Source: Chlorobiota bacterium
Lineage (GTDB): Bacteria; Bacteroidota; Ignavibacteria; Kapaibacteriales; NICIL-2
Assembly: GCA_003695605.1 (NCBI GenBank)
Contig: RFIK01000127.1
Location: 1 to 9,994 of the forward strand
DNA length: 9,994 nt
Direction: 5' to 3'
The translations under genes were made by a program, and so were the position numbers. How positions within the stretch are numbered: position 1 is the first letter of the stretch; the number at the start of each line of letters is the position of its first letter. Below, piece by piece: positions 1 to 6,344 of the stretch. Below the pieces are notes generated by a model. It was not told where the DNA came from, searched no databases, and saw nothing but the letters and a program-made list of their open reading frames with translations.

Positions 1-2124
1 GACGTACACATTCCCGTTGCGCGGATCGAGCGCGATGCAGTTGACGGGAACGTTCGGTAGTCCACTGCTGACGTTCGTCCAGGTCGATCCACCATCGGTT
101 GAGCGAAATACTTTCTGCCCACTTGCCCAATTGCTGCACGTTGCCCAGAGCACAGCAGGATTGCTTGGATCGATTGCCACATTGCTAACGCTTGCGGGCA
201 AACTGCCAGCGATACTTGTCCAGCTTGAGCCACCATCGGTGGTGCGAAACATTGTCGAACTTGTACCGACGACGATGACATCGGTGTTCGACGGTGCAAC
301 AGCAAGGTACTGTGCGCGTGCATTCGTCGCCAGCGGCGCTCCGAGTGAGGTCCAGTTCGACCCGCGATTTGTCGAGCGATAGACTGTTCGATACGCCACG
401 TAGAGGAGTTGCGGGTCCGATGGGTGCATCAGAAATGGAGTTACCCATGCGCCGTTGCCGCTTTCGTTCGAGGGTGCAATCGCAGACCACGATGAGCCAC
501 TATTTGTCGAACGGTAGAACGAGCCGTAGTAAATCGAGCAGTACATCGTCGAGGGCGTCACCCAGTCAATGGCGTTTTCCATCCCATCGCCGCCATAGAC
601 TTGCGCCCAGCTCCCGCTGCCGGTGCGTCGGTTGGTTCCGTTGTCTTGCGTCCCAGCAAGGATGACCGGCGCTGAGCTGCCCCGCTGGTGGCTCATGCGG
701 TAGACCTGCAAAATGGCAAGTCCACTACTGAGGTCCTGCCAGGAGCTCCCTGCGTTTGTCGTGCGGAAAACTCCGCCATCGTTGCCGACCCAGAGCTCGG
801 TCGTGCCGGGCCGGAAGAGCATCGTGTGCTGATCGGCATGGACGTATGGGATCGTCTGCGACGAGGACCAGTAACTGACAATCGTCCACCCTTGGCCTGC
901 ATTATCGGAGCGCCAGATGTTGATTCCACCGGCGAAGAGCATCAGCGAATCCTGGGGATGCACCGCCAAACAGAGGTCATACCAACCTTGACCGCCCGTA
1001 CTTGTACCGCTCGTATTGCTTCCGAGAATGTTCGGCGTGGCGGATTGTTGGGACCACGTCGAGCCGGTATCCAGGCTGAGGTAGAGCCCGTAAAAACCGC
1101 TGGTGGAGCTACTCGAACAGAGCGCATAGACACGGCGTGGTGCCGTCAGTGCTACCGCCAGCGCGATGCGGTTGACACTGGTGTTCGACCAAACACTCGA
1201 CCACGAAACCCCGCCATCGAGCGAGCGGAGTATCGCTGCACCGCCCGATTGGGAGTACGTCGAGGCAAAGACAATCGCAGGATTGGTCGGATGGAGCCGC
1301 AGCTCCATCGTGTAGCTCGTCGTCCGTTGGGACCAGGTTTGGCCTCCATCGGTTGAACGCCAAATCCCGTTGCTGGTGGCCGCAAGCAACGTTGACGTGT
1401 TCCCAGGGAAGATGACAATGTCGCAGACGACGCGATTTTGTGAGGTTGTCCAATTGAGTCCTGTCGCATTCCACGTTGCACCACCATCGGTGCTTTTGAG
1501 AATCCCAACGCCGTATGTATCGCGTGCATCGCGGTCGCCGGTGCCGATGTAGATCACTTGCGGATTCGATGGGTCAATCGCAATTGCGCTGACCCCGAGC
1601 GTGGCAAGGGTGTCGGTGGAACTTGACCAGGAGGAACCGCCATCGGTGCTCTTCCAGAGACCGCCGCTCGGCGCTCCAACGAAGACGACATTGCTGCTCG
1701 TCGGGTGGAACGCAATGCAATTGATACGCCCTGCACCACCATTGGTGGGAATGCTGGTAGGACCAAGGTGCGTAAAGTTTGCCGAGGATTGCAGCCGCGC
1801 GCCTTTCTGCTGCTTCCGCTGGCGTTGCTGTGCAATCTTAGCAGAAAGCTCCTGCCAGAGGATCTCGCCACTCGGGAAGCTACCGTCGGGCATAAGCCGC
1901 AGCTGCCAAAAGTCTGCCCACCGCCCGAAGTGGACCCCGTCTTCTTCGCCCTCCTCGCGCTCGGTATCCTCGGCCGGGCGACGTTCCGTCCGCTGGCGCT
2001 CGAAGGCCTGCTCGATGTCCTGATAGCGAGCGTTCGGATCACGCAGAAGCTGGTGCCATTGTGGCTGCTGAGCGCTGAGCACCATCCCACAGGTAAGCAG
2101 AAGGACTACACGGTACCAAGCCAT
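1..2124 (-). CDS. Secreted Asp-box (BNR) beta-propeller protein, probable T9SS cargo; C-terminus outside window
   Basis: The frame is open from ATG at 2124 to the window edge, giving 708 codons without a stop. The stop and the expected C-terminal sorting domain would lie to the left. Residues 1-18 form a signal peptide (hydrophobic VVLLL core, probable cleavage after VLSA). Residues 19-110 are charged and rich in Arg/Glu/Gln. The propeller begins at LGPTSIPTNGGAGRIN (120-135) and continues with VGAPSGGLWKSTDGGSSW. About twelve Asp-boxes (SxDxGxxW or degenerate forms) follow along the frame; clear ones lie near 1627-1653, 1473-1500, 1335-1362, 1201-1230, 735-765, 486-515, 222-250 and 84-112. 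A QDNGT stretch and GGDGM (511-515) match the signature of sortilin-like/VPS10-type BNR proteins common in Bacteroidota. A GGAG at 2132-2135 (minus strand), 7 bases before ATG, supports the start. The family is usually exported by type IX secretion. The substrate is unknown, and Asp-boxes alone do not prove a hydrolase. Confidence 0.9.
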   Translation of the reverse strand, partial: MAWYRVVLLLTCGMVLSAQQPQWHQLLRDPNARYQDIEQAFERQRTERRPAEDTEREEGEEDGVHFGRWADFWQLRLMPDGSFPSGEILWQELSAKIAQQRQRKQQKGARLQSSANFTHLGPTSIPTNGGAGRINCIAFHPTSSNVVFVGAPSGGLWKSTDGGSSWSSSTDTLATLGVSAIAIDPSNPQVIYIGTGDRDARDTYGVGILKSTDGGATWNATGLNWTTSQNRVVCDIVIFPGNTSTLLAATSNGIWRSTDGGQTWSQRTTSYTMELRLHPTNPAIVFASTYSQSGGAAILRSLDGGVSWSSVWSNTSVNRIALAVALTAPRRVYALCSSSSTSGFYGLYLSLDTGSTWSQQSATPNILGSNTSGTSTGGQGWYDLCLAVHPQDSLMLFAGGINIWRSDNAGQGWTIVSYWSSSQTIPYVHADQHTMLFRPGTTELWVGNDGGVFRTTNAGSSWQDLSSGLAILQVYRMSHQRGSSAPVILAGTQDNGTNRRTGSGSWAQVYGGDGMENAIDWVTPSTMYCSIYYGSFYRSTNSGSSWSAIAPSNESGNGAWVTPFLMHPSDPQLLYVAYRTVYRSTNRGSNWTSLGAPLATNARAQYLAVAPSNTDVIVVGTSSTMFRTTDGGSSWTSIAGSLPASVSNVAIDPSNPAVLWATCSNWASGQKVFRSTDGGSTWTNVSSGLPNVPVNCIALDPRNGNVYV

Positions 2125-2155
2125 CGCCGTGCTCCGGGGATTAGTGGACGTGGTG

Positions 2156-2185
2156 GGAAATTACGAACAATTTCGTTGCGAACAA
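2156..2185 (-). promoter_or_regulatory. Candidate promoter for the BNR protein gene
   Basis: On the minus strand TTG (2185-2183) is followed after 19 bases by TAATTTCC (2163-2156). This partly fits the Bacteroidota pattern of a TTG element near -33 and TAnnTTTG near -7. The start codon lies about 30 bases downstream. The -7 element matches only in part, so the call is weak. The two 11-base direct repeats overlap the site and could be an operator. Confidence 0.3.
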
Positions 2186-2186
2186 T
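2161..2186. repeat. Pair of 11-base direct repeats TTRCGAACAAT
   Basis: TTACGAACAAT (2161-2171) and TTGCGAACAAT (2176-2186) differ at one base and start 15 bases apart. They sit inside the candidate promoter of the BNR gene, which would suit a regulator binding as two units, although 15 bases is not a whole number of helical turns. No regulator gene is visible nearby. Confidence 0.45.
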
Positions 2187-2394
2187 CACTGCGGTGAATG
2201 CTAAACCAGTCGAAACTCTCCTCTCCACCTGCGAAATTGGTGCCAGAAATATCGGTTGCCCCTATGGGGAGCTTCTGGAAGCATGTTCATCCTGCGCACG
2301 CCACCGCCGCAACGGTAAGACATGGTTCCTTTTGCGCTTGTGCTGCCTGTATGCTGCTGCACGAGCCGTTCGCCTGCTCATTGGGGCTGTGAAG

Positions 2395-2402
2395 TAGTTT
2401 TG
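2395..2402 (+). promoter_or_regulatory. Candidate -7 box for kup
   Basis: TAGTTTTG fits the Bacteroidota TAnnTTTG -7 consensus exactly and lies 39 bases before the kup ATG. The surrounding 10-mer GTAGTTTTGC recurs ahead of yidD at 6084-6093. No good TTG element is found at the expected spacing; the nearest TTG, at 2381, is too close. Transcription would start near 2407. Confidence 0.35.
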
Positions 2403-2429
2403 CTGGCCTTTGCTGGCCAGTGACTTTTT
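2399..2429 (+). repeat. 10-base tandem duplication forming a hairpin followed by a T run
   Basis: TTTGCTGGCC occurs twice head to tail at 2399-2408 and 2409-2418. Because the next bases are AG, CTGGCC (2403-2408) can pair with GGCCAG (2415-2420) across a 6-base loop. TGAC and five T follow (2425-2429). The arrangement is terminator-like or attenuator-like, yet it sits only 13 bases ahead of the kup start and overlaps the predicted transcription start. It cannot be assigned firmly. Confidence 0.4.
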
Positions 2430-2441
2430 CACCTCCAGGCT

Positions 2442-4463
2442 ATGGCAGTGGACCAGACTTCACTCCACCAGCGAACGAGCGCTGCCGGTGCGCTCGTTGC
2501 GATGGGCATTGTCTTTGGTGACATCGGTACCTCACCGCTCTATACCATCAGTGCCATTGCGGGCAAGCGGACCGTCGACGAGTTACTCGCGTACGGTGCA
2601 CTCTCAGCGGTCTTCTGGACGCTGACGTTTCTGACGACGCTCAAGTACGTGGTCATCACCCTCCGAGCGGACAACCGCGGGGAAGGTGGGATCCTTGCAC
2701 TCTACGCGTTAGTGCGCCGTCGAGCGCGGTGGCTGGTATTTCCAGCGATCATCGGTGCAGCTTCGCTGTTTGCCGATGGTCTCATTACACCTGCAATCTC
2801 GGTTGCATCTGCTATCGAAGGGCTGCAGATTCTCTCGCCGGAGATTCCAACAGTCCCGCTGGTGATCGGAATACTAGTTGCACTGTTTTCTGTTCAGCAG
2901 TTCGGGACGGAGAAAGTCGGGCGTGCATTCGGCCCGATCATGCTGACGTGGTTCCTTTTCATTGGCGTCATTGGTGCACTCCACGCGCTCAAACACCCTG
3001 AAATCCTCTCAGCCCTCGATCCGCGCTATGCAATCTGGCTCATCACAGAACATCCCGACGGTTTTTGGATTCTCGGTGGTGTCTTTCTCTGCACAACAGG
3101 TGCAGAAGCACTTTACAGTGACTTAGGTCACTGTGGACGTGGTAACATTCGGCTCAGTTGGGCATTCGTCAAGCTGAGCCTTTTGCTCTCCTATGCTGGT
3201 CAATGTGCCTGGATGCTCGAACATATCGGGTCGCCGCTCCCTGGGCGGCCATTCTACGCCATCGTTCCCGCCCCCATTCTTCCGCTGGCAATCGCGATTG
3301 CAACCGTTGCGACGATCATCGCAAGTCAAGCGCTCATCAGCGGCTCGTACACTCTCGTCAACGAAGCGATGCAGCTCGGCCTGTGGTTCCGGACGAAAGT
3401 CAAGTACCCTACGCTCATCCGTGGGCAGCTCTACATCCCCCGCGTCAACTGGGCGCTCATGGTTGGCTGCGTTACCGTTGTGCTCTACTTCCGCAATTCG
3501 ACGCACATGGAAGCTGCCTACGGACTGGCCATCACACTGACGATGCTCATGACGAGCACCCTTGTGGCGCAGTACCTCCGGCAGCAAGGAGTCGCCGTAC
3601 CGCTGGTGGTGACGATCGTGCTCCTGTTTGCCGCAATTGAAATTTCGTTCCTCGTATCAAACCTTGCGAAACTTTTCGAAGGCGGTTGGTTCACAATGGC
3701 AGTGGGGAGCAGCATCACCGCTGTGATGTACATCGTCTTCCGTTCGAAGGAAATTCGCTCGCAGTTGACTGAGATGGTCCCACTCGATGTGTTCGTTCCG
3801 GTCCTGGAACAGCTCAGTCGCGACGAGAGCATCCCGAAGTTTGCAACGCACTTGGTGTATCTGACTGCATCGAGCGATCCCCGTCAAGTAGAACAGATTG
3901 CGATCGATTCGATCATCCGCCGCAGTCCGAAACGAGCGAACATTTACTGGTTTGTCAACGTCCTCACTGTGGACGAACCGTACCGAATGACGTACAACGT
4001 CGAAATCCTCGATCGCGTGCGGCGGTCCGGACCCTCGGATATTGACGTCGTATTTGTGCGCTTCAATCTCGGTTTCCGGATCGAGCCACGCCTGAACATC
4101 ATGTTCCGCCACGTCGTCGAGGAAATGGTTCGCCGCAAGGAAATTGATATTGCCAGCCGGTATCGGTCCCTGGAGCGGCTCAATCAGACAGGGGATTTCC
4201 GCTTTGTGATTTTCCAGCGCTTCCTTTCCTACGACAACGAGCTTCCTCCTCGCGAACGCTTGGTGCTCAATGCGTACTACTTCCTCTCGCACCGCTTAGC
4301 TGCCAGTGCTGAAGAATACTACGGACTCGATACAAGCAACGTCGTTGTTGAAAAAGTGCCCCTCGTGGTGATGCCCCCGCGCCGATTACCTCTCATTCGG
4401 GAAGATGCGCCTCTGGCCAGTAGCGAATATCCGCTGGAATCAACGATAGCATCGAACCGATGA
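2442..4463 (+). CDS. kup: Kup-type (KUP/HAK/KT) potassium uptake protein
   Basis: An inner-membrane K+ importer, thought in this family to work as a K+/H+ symporter. The 673 residues compare with about 622 in E. coli Kup. Family signatures appear in order: GDIGTSPLYT (26-35, first helix), ADNRGEGG (76-83), FADGLITPAIS (110-120), TGAEALYSDLGHCGRGNIRL (219-238) and ISGSYTLVNEAMQLG (299-313). About twelve hydrophobic helices fill residues 15-445, and a hydrophilic cytosolic C-terminal domain takes up roughly 450-673. The GHCGR form of the fourth signature reads like Bacteroidota homologues. ATG 2442 is the first possible ATG, because an in-frame TGA lies at 2421. No Shine-Dalgarno sequence precedes it. 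The stop codon overlaps the murI start (ATGA, 4460-4463), implying co-transcription and probably coupled translation. Confidence 0.95.
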   Translation: MAVDQTSLHQRTSAAGALVAMGIVFGDIGTSPLYTISAIAGKRTVDELLAYGALSAVFWTLTFLTTLKYVVITLRADNRGEGGILALYALVRRRARWLVFPAIIGAASLFADGLITPAISVASAIEGLQILSPEIPTVPLVIGILVALFSVQQFGTEKVGRAFGPIMLTWFLFIGVIGALHALKHPEILSALDPRYAIWLITEHPDGFWILGGVFLCTTGAEALYSDLGHCGRGNIRLSWAFVKLSLLLSYAGQCAWMLEHIGSPLPGRPFYAIVPAPILPLAIAIATVATIIASQALISGSYTLVNEAMQLGLWFRTKVKYPTLIRGQLYIPRVNWALMVGCVTVVLYFRNSTHMEAAYGLAITLTMLMTSTLVAQYLRQQGVAVPLVVTIVLLFAAIEISFLVSNLAKLFEGGWFTMAVGSSITAVMYIVFRSKEIRSQLTEMVPLDVFVPVLEQLSRDESIPKFATHLVYLTASSDPRQVEQIAIDSIIRRSPKRANIYWFVNVLTVDEPYRMTYNVEILDRVRRSGPSDIDVVFVRFNLGFRIEPRLNIMFRHVVEEMVRRKEIDIASRYRSLERLNQTGDFRFVIFQRFLSYDNELPPRERLVLNAYYFLSHRLAASAEEYYGLDTSNVVVEKVPLVVMPPRRLPLIREDAPLASSEYPLESTIASNR

Positions 4464-5290
4464 GTGCCCCCGTCCGCATTGGCGTGTTCGATTCAGGTAT
4501 TGGCGGTTTGAGTGTGCTGCGGCACTTGATCACAGAACTGCCGCAGGTGCAGTACATCTACGTCGGCGACACAGCCCGTGTCCCCTACGGCAACAAGTCG
4601 GTCGCCACCATTGCGCACTACGCAGCGCAGAGCGCAACGTTCCTCCGCTCGAAAGGGGTGGATATGATCGTCGTCGCGTGCAATACTGTTTCCGCTGCGG
4701 CGCTCGACATTGTCGAAGCGATTGCAGAAGTTCCCGTTGTCGGCATGATCGAACCTGCGGCGCGTGCTGCACTCGAACGCTCCCCGTCCAAGCGCATTGG
4801 TGTCATTGGCACCCGCGCAACGATCGAAAGCGATGCCTACGCGCTGGCACTCTATGCACACGGTGGCACAGAGAACGTTACGGTCGTCCAGCATGCGTGT
4901 CCGCTTCTGGTTGCACTGGCAGAAGAAGGCTGGCTGGCGCATCCGGCTACGCTGGCAATTATCGAGGAGTATCTCCGCCCCCTCCTTGACCAGGCAGTGG
5001 ATACACTCATCTTGGGGTGCACGCACTTTCCCCTCCTTGCCGATGCGATCGAGCAGGTTGCACCCGTCGCATTGATTGACCCTGGCTACTGGGCAACGCG
5101 CCACGTCAAACGCCTGCTCGGCGAGCAACCGTCCCAGCAACAACGCTCGCCCCGAACAGCACGAGTCGAGTACTACGTCACCGATGTACCAAACAACTTT
5201 GCGGCTGTTGCGCGGCAATTCCTCGGCTTCGAGATCGGACAGCCGCACCGACTCTCGCTCGAAGAGATCATCCCAATCTCCGCACAGTAG
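4460..5290 (+). CDS. murI: Glutamate racemase
   Basis: This cytosolic enzyme converts L-glutamate to D-glutamate for peptidoglycan precursors, without a cofactor, using two cysteines. The 276 residues are normal for the family. The N-terminal IGVFDSGIGGLSVLRHL (7-23) carries the conserved Asp11-Ser12, and VGDTARVPYGNKS follows at 35-47. The first catalytic cysteine is Cys74 in VACNT, and the second is Cys187 in ILGCTHFPLL with His189 beside it. The CPLL..L.EEGW stretch near 147-158 is also typical. All expected catalytic residues are present, so the enzyme should be active. The gene overlaps kup by 4 bases and is followed after only 3 bases by the SDR gene, so the three probably form one transcript. 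There is no clear Shine-Dalgarno sequence, so translation may depend on coupling to kup. Confidence 0.96.
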   Translation: MSAPVRIGVFDSGIGGLSVLRHLITELPQVQYIYVGDTARVPYGNKSVATIAHYAAQSATFLRSKGVDMIVVACNTVSAAALDIVEAIAEVPVVGMIEPAARAALERSPSKRIGVIGTRATIESDAYALALYAHGGTENVTVVQHACPLLVALAEEGWLAHPATLAIIEEYLRPLLDQAVDTLILGCTHFPLLADAIEQVAPVALIDPGYWATRHVKRLLGEQPSQQQRSPRTARVEYYVTDVPNNFAAVARQFLGFEIGQPHRLSLEEIIPISAQ

Positions 5291-5293
5291 CAC

Positions 5294-6058
5294 ATGCAAA
5301 TCCACGAGTTTGAATCAGGATTGCACGGACGAGTTGCGCTCATCACTGGCGCGGCGGTCGGCAATGGCACTGCGTTCTGCGAGCGCCTGGCAGAAGAAGG
5401 CGCCTCTATTGCAATCGTGGACATCGCCGATGCCAGCACAACCGTTGCCGCTGTGCGCCTGATTACCGACCGCGTCTGTGCCTACCGCGGCGATGTGACA
5501 GTGCCCGATGTGGTACGCCAGATCGTCGGGCAGGTTGTGGCAGATTTCGGACGCATTGATGTGCTGGTCCATAACGTCGGCCTCTACGAAGAAGAGCCGT
5601 TCGAATTACTCACCTTCGAGCAGTGGAAACGCATGCTGACGGTGTGTCTGGACTCGCTCTTCCTGGTTACGCATGCGGTCGTTCCGATCATGAAGCGGAA
5701 CTCATTCGGACGGATTATCGCGCTCAGTTCCGATACTGTCTGGCTGGGGACACCATACTTGGTGCACTACGTGACTGCCAAAAGCGCGATTATCGGTTTT
5801 GTGCGATCGCTTGCGGCAGAAGTCGGGCAGTATGGGATCACGGTCAATGCTGTCACCGTCGGACTGACCGCAACGCAAGACCCAACCGACCGACCGATGA
5901 ACCGCGCCTTGCTAAAGGACATCCTGCCGCAGCAGTGCATCCACCGCGCCGATGAACCGCACGATATTGCGAACGTCGTCGCGTTCCTTGCCATGCCCGC
6001 AGCGAGCATCATCACCGGGCAAGCAATCAACGTTGATGGCGGTGTCGCGCGGCATTAG
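5294..6058 (+). CDS. Short-chain dehydrogenase/reductase (SDR), substrate unknown
   Basis: A classical SDR of 254 residues with an N-terminal Rossmann fold. The cofactor motif TGAAVGNG (18-25) has the GxxxGxG pattern. Asp43 at the end of the second strand (IVDIAD) favours NAD(H) over NADP(H). GDV at 66-68 and NVG at 94-96 (in place of NAG) follow. The catalytic set is Ser145/146 (ALSSDT) and Tyr159-x3-Lys163 (YVTAK). The C-terminal TGQAINVDGG (241-250) is the usual SDR ending. The Asn of the usual tetrad (VNLxG) appears to be replaced by Cys118 in VCLDSLF. It resembles 3-oxoacyl-ACP reductase or glucose-dehydrogenase-like SDRs, but nothing fixes the substrate. It starts 3 bases after murI and is probably co-transcribed with it. 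The neighbours do not point to a pathway. Confidence 0.88.
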   Translation: MQIHEFESGLHGRVALITGAAVGNGTAFCERLAEEGASIAIVDIADASTTVAAVRLITDRVCAYRGDVTVPDVVRQIVGQVVADFGRIDVLVHNVGLYEEEPFELLTFEQWKRMLTVCLDSLFLVTHAVVPIMKRNSFGRIIALSSDTVWLGTPYLVHYVTAKSAIIGFVRSLAAEVGQYGITVNAVTVGLTATQDPTDRPMNRALLKDILPQQCIHRADEPHDIANVVAFLAMPAASIITGQAINVDGGVARH

Positions 6059-6084
6059 CAGCATGCCCCCCGGAAGCAGTTCCG

Positions 6085-6092
6085 TAGTTTTG
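6085..6092 (+). promoter_or_regulatory. Candidate -7 box for yidD-yidC
   Basis: TAGTTTTG matches the Bacteroidota TAnnTTTG consensus and lies 22 bases before the yidD ATG, in the 56-base gap after the SDR gene. Its flanks (GTAGTTTTGC) are identical to the box ahead of kup. No clear TTG element is seen about 19 bases upstream. If used, the leader would be short, about 15 bases. Confidence 0.4.
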
Positions 6093-6114
6093 CACCTGAC
6101 GACCGCCTTGTTCC

Positions 6115-6324
6115 ATGCGTACGCTGTTTATCATCATCATCCGAGCCTACCAGCGCTGGATTTCACCGCTGCTCGGTGCACAGTGCCGTTTCTATCCATC
6201 CTGTTCACAGTACGCCATCGAGGCGATCGAGCGGTACGGCGCAGCCAAGGGCGCATGGCTTGCAGTGCGGCGCATCGCTCGGTGCCACCCTTGGCACCCC
6301 GGCGGTTTTGACCCAGTTCCATAA
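6115..6324 (+). CDS. yidD: Membrane protein insertion efficiency factor YidD
   Basis: A 69-residue protein of the YidD (DUF37) family. It binds the inner face of the cytoplasmic membrane through an amphipathic N-terminal helix and assists insertion of proteins by YidC. Nearly the whole sequence is family signature: RAYQRWISPLLGAQCRFYPS then CSQYA (10-34), EAIERYGAAKGAWLAVRRI, and RCHPWHPGGFDPVP at the C-terminus. The conserved cysteines in CRFYPSC and RCHP are all present. The start is ATG 6115; no Shine-Dalgarno sequence is visible. yidC follows 20 bases later, the usual pairing, but rpmH and rnpA, which commonly precede yidD, are absent here. Confidence 0.95.
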   Translation: MRTLFIIIIRAYQRWISPLLGAQCRFYPSCSQYAIEAIERYGAAKGAWLAVRRIARCHPWHPGGFDPVP

Positions 6325-6344
6325 CGACCTCCACCCAACTCTGC

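Larger units (their letters stand above)
2125..2441. other. Divergent intergenic region between the BNR protein gene and kup
   Basis: I see no convincing gene in these 317 bases. A 64-codon open frame at 2198-2392 has no recognisable domain and odd composition, so it is treated as chance. What is visible: two near-identical 11-base direct repeats (TTACGAACAAT at 2161-2171 and TTGCGAACAAT at 2176-2186); a nested stem in which CCAGAA (2243-2248) pairs with TTCTGG (2273-2278) around CCCC-TAT-GGGG (2259-2269); a TAGTTTTG box (2395-2402); and a 10-base tandem duplication that forms a GC-rich hairpin before a T run (2399-2429). Promoters for both flanking genes must lie here unless kup is read from further upstream. 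I found no hallmarks of the c-di-AMP (ydaO) riboswitch that sometimes controls K+ transporters. Confidence 0.6.

Noticed and set aside
2091..2093. Lipoprotein signal at Cys12 of the BNR protein
   Set aside because: The preceding residues (LLT) do not fit a lipobox; type I cleavage after VLSA is more likely.
2198..2392. 64-codon open frame on the plus strand in the gap before kup
   Set aside because: No domain, signal peptide or convincing ribosome site, and a composition typical of chance frames in GC-rich DNA.
17..2397. Several open frames on the plus strand across the BNR gene
   Set aside because: They lie opposite a continuous minus-strand frame with a signal peptide and repeated Asp-boxes, and show no domains of their own.
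2431..2436. ACCTCC shortly before kup, and a similar ACCTCC at 6328-6333 before yidC
   Set aside because: This is the sequence of the anti-Shine-Dalgarno itself, not its complement, so it cannot act as a ribosome binding site; two occurrences are likely chance.
2125..2441. c-di-AMP (ydaO-type) riboswitch ahead of kup
   Set aside because: I looked for its conserved G-rich blocks and did not find them; only short generic stems are present.
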